Assembly: GCA_034670065.1 (NCBI GenBank)
Contig: JAXMOG010000004.1
Location: 62,001-126,000, forward strand
Direction of reading: 5' to 3'
Length of the DNA stretch: 64,000 bases
Source: Mesobacterium_A sp034670065
GTDB taxonomy: Bacteria; Pseudomonadota; Alphaproteobacteria; Rhodobacterales; Rhodobacteraceae
Part shown: positions 43,001 through 50,701 of the stretch, piece by piece
How the letters are laid out: each line of letters starts with the position of its first letter
How positions within the stretch are numbered: position 1 is the stretch's first letter
Made by a program: the position numbers and the translations under genes
The notes under the pieces: model-generated
Seen by the model: the letters and a program-made list of their open reading frames with translations, nothing else
Database searches by the model: none
Told to the model about the DNA's origin: nothing

Positions 43001-43977
43001 TGCAAACGCAAAGCTTCGGTCTGTATATCGGCCTGTTCCAACACAAATGACCCGTCTTCTGCGATCGCGCCCTTGGCAATAATCTGCGACTGCTCACCAA
43101 AGAACGGAGCGTAAGCTTGATCCAGCAATGCCGAAACATCGCCCCCGATATCGGCAGAAAACCGGCGTGTGCGATCATCCTCACTGTTGACCACCAAGGT
43201 TCCGGCGACATGAGGCGTGTCATTGGTCAACAGCGTCAAATCGGCTTGCAGCTCTGACAGGGTGCCCTTGGCATTTATGGTCAATTGGGCCTTTGGCGCC
43301 TCCGGGATCTTCAGAACCGTCACCGCAATCCCACCCGGACCTTCGCTTAGGTCCAAATCCAGGGCCAAATCGGTTGTGGCGTTACTATAGTTACCTTTGA
43401 CAGACAGGCGCCCGTCGGCCCCATCAATCCGTTGGGCCAAGAGATCGACAGCGCCGACACCAGATTCCAGCGACAAGCTGGCCGTAAGCGACAATACCGC
43501 CGCTTCGCCCAGCACAGCCTTGCCTAGTTCAATTCGGTCCGCCGCCAATTTGCCGATGTTAACCGATACCGGCAGTTCTGGCAGACTGAAACCTTGGGCT
43601 TCGGGGGTTGGCAGATCCTGCTGGGCACCAGAAGCGGGCAAACGCGTCAGGACAATCGCATCGGATTTCAACGTTTCAATCTCTACGGCCCCACGCAGCA
43701 ATGCGCCGCGGTTCCATTGCAGGGTCACACCGTCCAAGGACAACCAAACCCCCTGCGGATCAGCGAATGTGATCTGCTGGACCGTGGCCGAGGATGACAA
43801 AGCGCCGGCAAACCCTTCGATGCGTACGGTGCGCCCATCGCCGCCCAAGGCGTCTTCCAGCAATCCAGCCACAAAACCCCGGTCCGTTTCGGCCTGCGTT
43901 TCATCGGTTTTGCTGTCTTGCGCAAAACCAGTTGCAGCAACCAGAGACAGGCCCACGGCCCATAGAAACTTTCTCAT
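40024..43977 (-). CDS. tamB: Translocation and assembly module inner-membrane protein TamB
   Basis: Very long protein (1317 residues) spanning the periplasm and anchored in the inner membrane by the N-terminal helix (MRKFLWAVGLSLVAATGFA). Start at ATG 43977, which overlaps the tamA stop (TGATG). AsmA-like and repeated beta-rich segments fill the middle; a set of about five similar blocks of the type LPDAADVGSPYSGPVTASGR spans residues about 690-990. The C-terminal DUF490 domain ends FFEKDY, the aromatic end needed for interaction with the outer-membrane partner (PEDQVLAQLLFSRDITQLSA). It works with TamA in outer-membrane protein or lipid transport. Confidence 0.9.
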   Translation of the reverse strand: MRKFLWAVGLSLVAATGFAQDSKTDETQAETDRGFVAGLLEDALGGDGRTVRIEGFAGALSSSATVQQITFADPQGVWLSLDGVTLQWNRGALLRGAVEIETLKSDAIVLTRLPASGAQQDLPTPEAQGFSLPELPVSVNIGKLAADRIELGKAVLGEAAVLSLTASLSLESGVGAVDLLAQRIDGADGRLSVKGNYSNATTDLALDLDLSEGPGGIAVTVLKIPEAPKAQLTINAKGTLSELQADLTLLTNDTPHVAGTLVVNSEDDRTRRFSADIGGDVSALLDQAYAPFFGEQSQIIAKGAIAEDGSFVLEQADIQTEALRLQGQVALNADGWPNRLDITGALGMADGSPVRLPAGGTPITLQGAELAIQYDADDGEAWTGRIEAQQVVAPGAGFGNLSLTGGGTIVPDAGQLGAVTAKLDFQAQGFDPDNAALLTALGAAFDGQVSIDYTEEAPIEISGLSLRADGLTAKGTAQISALEQALKTRFNLSVQADDFSRLSDLSGQQLSGSGKVDVTGSADLGGAFDIQLSAQTRDLGIGIEQADAVLSGDGRAEVDVRRDETGMLLRKLSVQTPQALITADGTLGSTDADLQFEARLADVAAVVPQYSGPVTANGRAQLSPAGWLANGQMTGPYGITGAVTADLRSRMPVVDFDLSLPEAADLGSPYKGAVRAKGQARQTSRGWEVESDLSAPLGLKAQVEALVAETTTVDFDLRLPDAADVGSPYSGPVTASGRAEQTTDGWQVVTNLTAPLGATASASANIGETITVDYALALPNVAELGVPYSGALTADGQVRQVTGGWQVETQLDGPYGLTGTALADLVGAAHVSYDLSLPNVASLGAPFAGAVKLSGTVSQQGDAWSTRTDLKGPAGMQAKVTGQVAPQMDVAAQGNLPLGLLNPLVAPRSLQGGANFDLALSGAPDIANLRGTVGLQGGSIVSPSERLSVEGLTGTVQLRGGQALISITGRGSEGGGVAVDGSVGLGNGNTADLAVRLNGLALSDPQLYRTTVNGAVNVNGPLSGGASITGTLNVGETLVTIPSTFVGALSAIPDIKHIGATRPVMRTLDRAQLTSDGKSNGGGSSRPFGLNLTINAPSRVFVRGRGLDAELGGALQISGTTANIVSSGGAELIRGRLDILNRRFDLDEGRVQLLGDFDPYIYFLASTDTDTGTASVVVEGRASAPEVRFTSVPELPEDQVLAQLLFSRDITQLSALQALELASAVATLAGRGGLGIVGRLRESFNLDDLDVTSDETGNAQLRAGKYISDNVYTDVTVGQDSAPEVSLNIDLTPNVTARGTLGSDGGTSLGVFFEKDY

Positions 43978-45764
43978 CAGAACGCCTGCCCGATCCCGAT
44001 ATAGACCTGAACGCCATCTCCGTTTGCAGAAACCGGCCCTGCAACATCCAGACGGATGGGGCCAATACCTGTGGCATAGCGCAAGCCCAGCCCAGCACCG
44101 CTGTGCCATGTGCCGTTACTGCCATCTGGCATGCTGTTGCTGCTGACAAAGCCCATATCGTAAAACCCGACGATGCTGATCTTGTCCGTCGCCGCGACAC
44201 GCATTTCGCCCTGCACCCCCATAAACGACCGCCCGCCTGTAGTACCGCCACCGGGCACCGTAACGCCCAGACCCTGATAAGGATGACCGCGCACTGTGTT
44301 GCTGCCCCCGGAATAGAACAACATATCCGGCGGGCTGCGATCCAAGTCAGGGCCCGTGACGCTGCCCAACTGCCCGCGCAAAGCAAAGACCAGCCGTTCG
44401 CCAACCGACCGATAGCCACGTAAATCTGCGTAAATGCGGGCTCCGCTGTCCACGCCACTGATCCCGGCAAAGGGGGTCAGCTCCATCCGCCCGTACCAGC
44501 CATCTGTCGCCGACAAAGTGCTGTTGCGCCCGTCATATGTGGCGCTAAGAGGCAGCGTCAGCAGCCGAAAATCGCGTTTGCCATAGACGTCTTCTGTACG
44601 GGCCGCTTCGAAACCAATACCGCCACGGAACGTGCGGCGACTGTCTGCGCGAAACGTCATGCCCGCTTCCAACGTCACACTATCAACCAGCAGATGCGGG
44701 TCATCCACCCGTTCCAATGCCGCCAACGCATAGAAATCAGACCGCGCGTTGAAGGTGGAGGGGCGATCAAACTGCAAGGCAATCCGCCCGTCTATCCCGC
44801 CCGAACTGCCACCAATACCGCCCAGCTCACCTTCCAGACGCAAACGTTCCGCCCCGCCCAGAAAATTGCGATGCAACCAGAAGGACGACAGCGTCAGCCC
44901 TTCGTTCGAAGACACCTCTGCCCCGAAACCAAATCGGCGCGGCGCCATATCCACCACTTGCACTTCAACCGGCATCTGATCGCCGTTGACCGTCTGTTTG
45001 CTTTCCGTCAGCGCAACAGACTTGAATGTGCCGGTACGGCGCAAACGTTCCGCTGCAGCATCCAACTGTTCGGGGGAAAAATCCTTGCCCTCGCGGATGC
45101 CCGCGATCTCTTTGATCCGGGCTTCGCGCACAGCGCTTTCGCCAGATACGATAACCGGACCAAACCGCAGCTTCGGCCCCGGCTGCACAACAATATCGGC
45201 GTTCAACTGTGCTTGCGCGTGTTTGGCCGTGATGGACTGTGCACCAATCTCGGCCCGCGCATGACCAGCGTCGCGCCAGCCTTTTATTGCCGCTTCGCTG
45301 GCATCGCGCATCAGACTGGCCTGCGCAGGTTGGCCAACCGCAAACCCCTCGGGCAGCTCTGTTCCTTCTGCCAACGGGGCAACGCGCGCCAATCCAAAGG
45401 TGAATTGCGGGCCCGGTGTGACCTCAACCTTCACCCGCTTCACAGTTTTGGGCGGACGAACCGGCGCGATGCTGGCCGCGTCACGGCCATCAACCAAAAT
45501 TCGGATCACCGGCGCATAGTAGCCCCGATCATAAAGTGCGGCGATCAGACGGGCATAGTCGGCCTGCGCGGCGGCCAGAATCTCTTGCCCGCCATTTTCG
45601 CTGTTTTCGTCCAGCCCAGCCAGCAAAGTGATGGCCCGCAATTCATTGCGCACCCCCTCTTCCATTCCGAAAGCTTTAAAGTTCAACTCAACCGCTTGCG
45701 CTGTCACAGGAGCAAACCCCGAAATGACAACCGCTAACAGCCCAGAAAATAACGTGTTACGCAC
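43977..45764 (-). CDS. tamA: Outer-membrane translocation protein TamA (Omp85 family)
   Basis: Outer-membrane barrel of 595 residues with GTG start at 45764 after GGCGGAATC and a signal peptide ending PVTAQA. POTRA domains occupy residues about 90-270 (GYYAPVIRILVDGRD; VEVTPGPQFTFG). The C-terminal Omp85 barrel includes LRLEGELGGIGGSSGG and the conserved VRGHPYQGLG loop (VRGF/Y family motif), ending with IGIGQAF, a typical terminal aromatic. Partner of TamB, encoded directly downstream with overlapping codons. Confidence 0.92.
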   Translation of the reverse strand: MRNTLFSGLLAVVISGFAPVTAQAVELNFKAFGMEEGVRNELRAITLLAGLDENSENGGQEILAAAQADYARLIAALYDRGYYAPVIRILVDGRDAASIAPVRPPKTVKRVKVEVTPGPQFTFGLARVAPLAEGTELPEGFAVGQPAQASLMRDASEAAIKGWRDAGHARAEIGAQSITAKHAQAQLNADIVVQPGPKLRFGPVIVSGESAVREARIKEIAGIREGKDFSPEQLDAAAERLRRTGTFKSVALTESKQTVNGDQMPVEVQVVDMAPRRFGFGAEVSSNEGLTLSSFWLHRNFLGGAERLRLEGELGGIGGSSGGIDGRIALQFDRPSTFNARSDFYALAALERVDDPHLLVDSVTLEAGMTFRADSRRTFRGGIGFEAARTEDVYGKRDFRLLTLPLSATYDGRNSTLSATDGWYGRMELTPFAGISGVDSGARIYADLRGYRSVGERLVFALRGQLGSVTGPDLDRSPPDMLFYSGGSNTVRGHPYQGLGVTVPGGGTTGGRSFMGVQGEMRVAATDKISIVGFYDMGFVSSNSMPDGSNGTWHSGAGLGLRYATGIGPIRLDVAGPVSANGDGVQVYIGIGQAF

Positions 45765-45957
45765 GATTCGATTCCGCCCAAATGTCTTGTCGTCAGCCTA
45801 CCCGCCCACATCGACCATGTCGAATAACGCGTCTGACATAGGCATGGATTCGCGCTTGATTGGTTGATTATGCGGCCACTTCATCGTAGCCCCGTGCAAA
45901 CCGTTTTTTGTTTCTCCGCATCACGCGGGAAATCCGACACAAACAGATGAGGTCGTT

Positions 45958-47055
45958 ATGGCTGATCCGCGTGGAGTATTGCCCGCTCAGTTGATCACCG
46001 GGCTGATTGAAACCGGCGTGATCACTGCCACTACGGATTTTGCCGAAGGGCAAATTCAACCGGCCAGTCTGGACCTGCGATTGGGAAACATCGCGTACCG
46101 GGTGCGTGCATCTTTCCTGACAGGCAAAGACCGCCGTGTAACCGACCGGCTGAATGAATTTGAAATGCATCGGGTTGATCTGACCGATGGCGCCGTTTTG
46201 GAAAAAGGCTGTGTTTACGTTGTTCCACTGATGGAGTCGCTGGCCCTGCCCGATCACATCAGCGCTGTCGCCAACGCCAAAAGTTCAACCGGGCGGTTGG
46301 ACCTGCTGACCCGCACCATCACCGATAGTGGCACAGAGTTTGACCGCATTCCCGCCGGGTACAAGGGCCCGCTATACGCCGAAATCTGCCCGCGCTCATT
46401 TTCCGTATTGGTTCGCCCCGGCATGCGGCTGAACCAAGTGCGGTTCCGCCAAGGGCAATCCGTGCTGGACGATACCGAACTGGCCGCGCTGCATCAGGCT
46501 GAACAATTGGTGACAGGCGGCCCGGCTGTGATCGGCGCTGGTTTGGGCTTTTCCGTCGACTTGCAACCCAAAGACACCGATCTGGTTGGCTATCGCGCAA
46601 AACCGCATACGGGTGTGATCGATCTGGACCGGATCGGCGGCTATCAAGCCAGCGATTTCTGGGAAGAACTGCGCACCACCCAGGGCCAGCTGATCCTGGA
46701 CCCGGATGCGTTTTATATCCTTGTCAGCCGCGAGGCTGTGCACATCCCACCCGACTATGCCGCTGAAATGGCGCCCTATATCGCCATGGTTGGCGAGTTT
46801 CGGGTACATTATGCGGGGTTCTTTGATCCCGGTTTCGGCCATGCCGCCGCCGGAGGGCACGGTGCACGCGGCGTTCTGGAAGTACGCTGCCATGAAGCCC
46901 CGTTTGTACTGGAACATGGTCAGATCGTAGGTCGTTTGGTTTATGAACGCATGGCGGCCCAGCCTGATCAGCTATACGGCACCGGGATTGCATCCAACTA
47001 TCAGGGTCAGGGCCTGAAGCTGAGCAAGCATTTTTCGACTGATCCGGTTTCCTAA
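45958..47055 (+). CDS. dcd: dCTP deaminase, long two-domain form
   Basis: Protein of 365 residues, twice the length of E. coli Dcd, made of two dUTPase-like halves. The N-terminal half has IQPASLDLRLGNIAYRVRAS, SLALPDHISAVANAKSSTGRLDLLTRT and YAEICPRSFSVLVRPGMRLNQVRF; the second half repeats the layout with FYILVSREAVHIPPDYAAEM, and HGARGVLEVRCHEAPFVLEHGQIVGRLVYE in two pieces. This long version is the 2'-deoxycytidine 5'-triphosphate deaminase of alphaproteobacteria. It deaminates dCTP to dUTP for thymidylate synthesis. It stands alone with GAGG before the ATG. Confidence 0.9.
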   Translation: MADPRGVLPAQLITGLIETGVITATTDFAEGQIQPASLDLRLGNIAYRVRASFLTGKDRRVTDRLNEFEMHRVDLTDGAVLEKGCVYVVPLMESLALPDHISAVANAKSSTGRLDLLTRTITDSGTEFDRIPAGYKGPLYAEICPRSFSVLVRPGMRLNQVRFRQGQSVLDDTELAALHQAEQLVTGGPAVIGAGLGFSVDLQPKDTDLVGYRAKPHTGVIDLDRIGGYQASDFWEELRTTQGQLILDPDAFYILVSREAVHIPPDYAAEMAPYIAMVGEFRVHYAGFFDPGFGHAAAGGHGARGVLEVRCHEAPFVLEHGQIVGRLVYERMAAQPDQLYGTGIASNYQGQGLKLSKHFSTDPVS

Positions 47056-47065
47056 CGGCAGGCAA

Positions 47066-47083
47066 CGCCGGTGCAAACCGGCG
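47066..47083. terminator. Hairpin between convergent dcd and scpB
   Basis: CGCCGGT (47066-47072) and ACCGGCG (47077-47083) form a perfect 7-base stem with a GCAA tetraloop in the 34-base gap between two convergent genes. There is no T-run, so it is at best a weak or shared terminator. Confidence 0.45.
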
Positions 47084-47089
47084 GCGGCC

Positions 47090-47764
47090 TTACTTCTCGA
47101 ACATATCGCCCTGTTCACCGTCATCGGCACCTTCTGCGTTTTCTGCAGGCGGTGGGCGGTTGTCCAACAATCCGGCGGCACGCAAGTCTTTCAGCCCCGG
47201 CAAATCGCGTGCGGTTTCTAATCCGAAGTGATCCAGAAAATCAGGTGTCACCACAAAGGTCACTGGCCGACCCGGTGTCATCCGACGTCGGCCAAAACGG
47301 ATCCACTCCATTTCAAGCAACTGATCGACCGTTCCACGAGACACGGCCACACCCCGGATTTCTTCAATCTCGGCGCGCGTCACGGGTTGATGATAAGCAA
47401 TGATGGCCAGCGTTTCGACGGCTGCGCGCGATAGTTTGCGCGTTTCAACCGTTTCCTTTTGCATCAGAAAACCCAGATCAGACGCTGTGCGAATGGCCCA
47501 TGCGTCGCCCACCCGAACCACATTCACGCCGCGTCCTTCGTAGCGCCCTTGCAAATGGGTGACGGCCACCGCCGCGTCGCAGCCATGGGGCATACGCGCA
47601 TTCATGTCCGCCACGCTCACCGGTTCCGCACTGGCGAACAGGATCGCTTCGACCATACGTTCCTGTTCGCCCATTGGCGGGGCTTCGAACAGGGAATCTT
47701 GCCCCGGCCCTGCGTCCACCTCTGGCGTCAGCGATTGGTCCTCTTCCGGTTCAGTCACTGTCAT
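47090..47764 (-). CDS. scpB: Segregation and condensation protein B
   Basis: Kleisin-associated winged-helix protein, about 224 residues, of the SMC-ScpAB complex. Landmarks are MVEAILFASAEPVSVADMNARM, LSRAAVETLAIIAYHQPVTRAE and IEEIRGVAVSRGTVDQLLEMEWI followed by GRRRMTPGRPVTFVVTPDFLDHFGL. The ATG at 47764 overlaps the scpA end by 14 bases, so translation is coupled. ScpB dimerises and shapes the SMC ring for chromosome segregation. The acidic C-terminal tail is not conserved. Confidence 0.93.
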   Translation of the reverse strand: MTVTEPEEDQSLTPEVDAGPGQDSLFEAPPMGEQERMVEAILFASAEPVSVADMNARMPHGCDAAVAVTHLQGRYEGRGVNVVRVGDAWAIRTASDLGFLMQKETVETRKLSRAAVETLAIIAYHQPVTRAEIEEIRGVAVSRGTVDQLLEMEWIRFGRRRMTPGRPVTFVVTPDFLDHFGLETARDLPGLKDLRAAGLLDNRPPPAENAEGADDGEQGDMFEK

Positions 47765-48581
47765 TGTCCTTTCTGCGCAGTTGGATCGGCGCAAAACTTT
47801 CGGACTGACGTAGCTCTACCCGCCCTTCTTTGACAAGCTCCAACGATGCCGCAAAGGTCGCCGCCGTGGCAGAGCGCCATTTGACGGGATCGTCGCTCCA
47901 GCCATCGGGCAAATAGGTTTGAATGTCGATCCAGGTGCCCGCAAACCCGATCATACCGCGCAACCGCTCCAATGCCTGTTCCATGGTAAAGACAGAATCC
48001 CGATCCATGACAAAGGGGCGAAACTCATCCTTGGTTCGGACGCGCGAATAGGCTTGCATCAAATCCAGCAAGGTGGCGCTGTATCGGATGTTGCGCACCC
48101 TCTCGACCCGTTCCGGCAGACCACGTTTAAAGAAATCCCGCCCCAGACGGTCACGCGCCATAAGTCGTGCCGCGACGTCGCGCATCGCCTGCAATCGTTC
48201 CAACTGAAACGCCAGATGGGCCGCCAGCTCTTCGCCGCTGGGGCCTTCATCCTCCGGATCAGGCGGCAGCAGCAAACGCGACTTCAAAAAGGCCAACCAT
48301 GCCGCCATCACCAAATAATCGGCCGCCAGTTCGATCCGCAGTTCGCGCGCTTTTTCAATGAAGCTCCGATATTGCTGGGCCAGACGCAGCACAGAGATCT
48401 TCATCAGATCGACTTTTTGCGTGCGCCCCAATGTCAGCAGCAAGTCCAACGGTCCTTCAAACCCGTCCACGTCAATAATCAGCGCTTCCGCCGCCATGCG
48501 GTCTTCGACGCTGGGTGCAGAGTTGTCTATCGGTGGCTCTGCCGCTGGAAAGGTGTCTTCGGGTGTGTTTTCGTCAGTCAT
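47751..48581 (-). CDS. scpA: Segregation and condensation protein A
   Basis: Kleisin subunit of the SMC complex, about 276 residues from ATG 48581. That ATG overlaps the end of nagZ (TGACTGA overlap region), so the longer open frame upstream is not used. Kleisin landmarks: DVDGFEGPLDLLLTLGRTQK, VDLMKISVLRLAQQYRSFIE, LAADYLVMAAWLAFLKSRLL and the C-terminal winged helix TAATFAASLELVKEGRVELR. An acidic N-terminal extension precedes the domain. Works with ScpB and SMC in chromosome compaction and separation. Confidence 0.94.
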   Translation of the reverse strand: MTDENTPEDTFPAAEPPIDNSAPSVEDRMAAEALIIDVDGFEGPLDLLLTLGRTQKVDLMKISVLRLAQQYRSFIEKARELRIELAADYLVMAAWLAFLKSRLLLPPDPEDEGPSGEELAAHLAFQLERLQAMRDVAARLMARDRLGRDFFKRGLPERVERVRNIRYSATLLDLMQAYSRVRTKDEFRPFVMDRDSVFTMEQALERLRGMIGFAGTWIDIQTYLPDGWSDDPVKWRSATAATFAASLELVKEGRVELRQSESFAPIQLRRKDNDSD

Positions 48582-49584
48582 CGCCGCGCTCTGTCGCAAG
48601 CGCTGTAAGGTCGGCTTGCAAGGCGCGAATGTCAATATCCTGCGGTGGCAACCGCAGTGCAAGAGCAGCTTCGGCACGTTCCTGGGCGGCATCGCTGACC
48701 TGTTCCACCCGGTCCATCAACGCCACCATTTCCGCCAAATCCCCGTTGCAATGCAACACCACATCACATCCCGCCGCCAACGCATCCGCCCCACGTTCAG
48801 GAACAGTACCGCTGAGAGCTTCCATCGAGATGTCATCGGTCATCAACAAACCGCCAAAGCCTATCGACCCGCGGATCAATGAAATCATGCGCGTCGACAC
48901 TGTGGCGGGCCGATCATCATAGGCGTCAAAAACCAAATGCGCCGTCATGCCCAACGGCATATCGTTGAACGGTGTGAAAGACGCAAAATCCACCTGCTCC
49001 AACGTGTGCCGATCCGCATCAACATGGGGCAAGTCCAGATGGCTGTCCTTTTGCGCCAGCCCATGGCCCGGAATATGCTTGATCACCGGCAGAACACCAC
49101 TGTCCAGATGGGCTGCGGCCACCGCACGCCCTGTGGCGACAACGGTGGCCAGATCAGACCCATAACACCGGTTGTGCAACACAGGATGGGTATTGGCGCG
49201 CGCGACATCCAGCAAAGGCGCGCAATTGCCATCAATCCCGTAGCTCAGCAACTCAGCCGAGATGATACGGTATCGAAGGTACATCGCTTCGATTGCGCGC
49301 TGTTGATACTGGGCCACAAAATCCAGCGCGGGAGTCCATTCCGTGGCCAAAGGCGGCCGCAGACGTTGGACGCGTCCCCCTTCTTGATCGATAAAGATCG
49401 GCGCACGCCAACCCACCGCATCGCGCAGCTCTGCCGTCAAAGACCGCAGCTGTTCAGCATTGTCGATGTTACGCGAAAACAGGATAAAGCCGAACGGATG
49501 AACCGCACGGAAAAACGAACGTTCTTCGGGTGTTAACCGAAGACCGGCGCAGCCCAGAATCGCTGCGCCAAAACGCGAATTCAC
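48574..49584 (-). CDS. nagZ: Beta-N-acetylhexosaminidase NagZ
   Basis: Cytoplasmic glycoside hydrolase family 3 enzyme of about 336 residues that removes GlcNAc from anhydro-muropeptides in cell-wall recycling. The GTG at 49584, which overlaps the stop of the SPOR gene, gives a normal NagZ N-terminus (SRFGAAILGCAGLRLTPEE); an ATG at 49605 is the alternative. IDQEGGRVQRLRPP, the catalytic-loop KHIPGHGLAQKDSHLDLP (His-Asp) and the nucleophile Asp of LMTDDISMEAL are all there. It belongs to the long co-oriented run from dgt to scpB. Confidence 0.93.
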   Translation of the reverse strand: MNSRFGAAILGCAGLRLTPEERSFFRAVHPFGFILFSRNIDNAEQLRSLTAELRDAVGWRAPIFIDQEGGRVQRLRPPLATEWTPALDFVAQYQQRAIEAMYLRYRIISAELLSYGIDGNCAPLLDVARANTHPVLHNRCYGSDLATVVATGRAVAAAHLDSGVLPVIKHIPGHGLAQKDSHLDLPHVDADRHTLEQVDFASFTPFNDMPLGMTAHLVFDAYDDRPATVSTRMISLIRGSIGFGGLLMTDDISMEALSGTVPERGADALAAGCDVVLHCNGDLAEMVALMDRVEQVSDAAQERAEAALALRLPPQDIDIRALQADLTALATERGDD

Positions 49585-50621
49585 CGGACTGCCACTGGAA
49601 TGCATTCAGCTTGTTGAGCCAAAAGTTCCGCACAGAAATGACGCGCATCTGCTTTTTGGCTAAAGCCCAGAACGCGCAAGCGATAGAACACGCGGCCCCC
49701 TGCGTTGGCTTTCTGAATGACGCGCTGCTTGCCGTCAAAAAACGCCGGGAAGCGTTCGGAAATCCGAACCCATTCGGACCGGGCGGTTTCGGCGGTATCA
49801 AACGCGCCAAGCTGAACAAGGCTGGTGCCGATGGCCAAGCTGGCAGGATCAACATCCAACGATGCAGCAACTGGTGCGACGGGTGCGGCAGGCGCAGCCA
49901 AACTGGCCTTAACCAAGCCAGCCGGGCGCATGACCGGCCGCAAAGACCACGTCAAACCGTCCGCGTTACGGGCCGTTGATTTCGCGTCTGGCTCTGTGAT
50001 CACCAGTTTTTTCTTCAGCGCGGTCTGCACAGAGGCCACCGCCGCCAAAACTTCGGGTTCGGCCACATCTGCCAATGCGGCAGCAGGCGTATCATTGCTT
50101 TCGGCCACAGGTGTTTCCGCGGCGGCTTCGGGCGCTGATGGCAATTCAAGAAGCGGCGTAACGCCAAGCGCGATTTGATCAGCCAAAAGCTCCAAAGAGT
50201 TGCTGGCCGCTTTGGCTTCATCCAAGGCGCGTTGCGCGGCCTGTTCTTCGGCCAATACGGCAGCGCGTTCTGCCGCCAAATCGGGCAAAGTGCGATCTTC
50301 GTCACGCAAATCAGCCGGTGACGGTGCCAACACCAATCGTTCGGCGGGTGGTTCTGGCGTTTTGGTTCCGGCCACATTGTTTACCGAAAGGCCCTGATGA
50401 TCGGCCTGCCGCCCACCGGGATCATCCGGAGCGACGCGCATCGGTCCACCGGCAGCTTCGACCACAGGAATTCCCGACACATCGCGTTGAATCAGCTCAT
50501 AGCCCCAAACGCCCACGCTAACGACCAATGCCAAAGACACTGCCGCGCCGGCCCAATTGGCCATCGTTGCCATATTACGAGAAGAGACGCCTTGCGGCGC
50601 CGCGTCAAAAGTAGTTGCCAT
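49581..50621 (-). CDS. SPOR-domain membrane protein
   Basis: Inner-membrane protein of about 346 residues, probably acting at the division septum by binding denuded peptidoglycan. The ATG at 50621 (after GAGGCGG) begins MATTFDAAPQG; an earlier ATG at 50690 lacks a convincing site. One transmembrane helix (ANWAGAAVSLALVVSVGVWG), a long Ala/Pro/Glu-rich periplasmic linker, then the C-terminal SPOR repeat (SLVQLGAFDTAETARSEWVR to GRVFYRLRVLGFSQKADARH). The position between argS and nagZ is the usual one in the Rhodobacteraceae. It overlaps nagZ by GTGA. Confidence 0.88.
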   Translation of the reverse strand: MATTFDAAPQGVSSRNMATMANWAGAAVSLALVVSVGVWGYELIQRDVSGIPVVEAAGGPMRVAPDDPGGRQADHQGLSVNNVAGTKTPEPPAERLVLAPSPADLRDEDRTLPDLAAERAAVLAEEQAAQRALDEAKAASNSLELLADQIALGVTPLLELPSAPEAAAETPVAESNDTPAAALADVAEPEVLAAVASVQTALKKKLVITEPDAKSTARNADGLTWSLRPVMRPAGLVKASLAAPAAPVAPVAASLDVDPASLAIGTSLVQLGAFDTAETARSEWVRISERFPAFFDGKQRVIQKANAGGRVFYRLRVLGFSQKADARHFCAELLAQQAECIPVAVR

Positions 50622-50701
50622 GTCCGCCTCACTGCCAGCCGGGGATACGTGGCCCCCGATCCGTTTCTTGCGCTGCCTCAAACCGGTCATGGCGTCTTAA
50701 G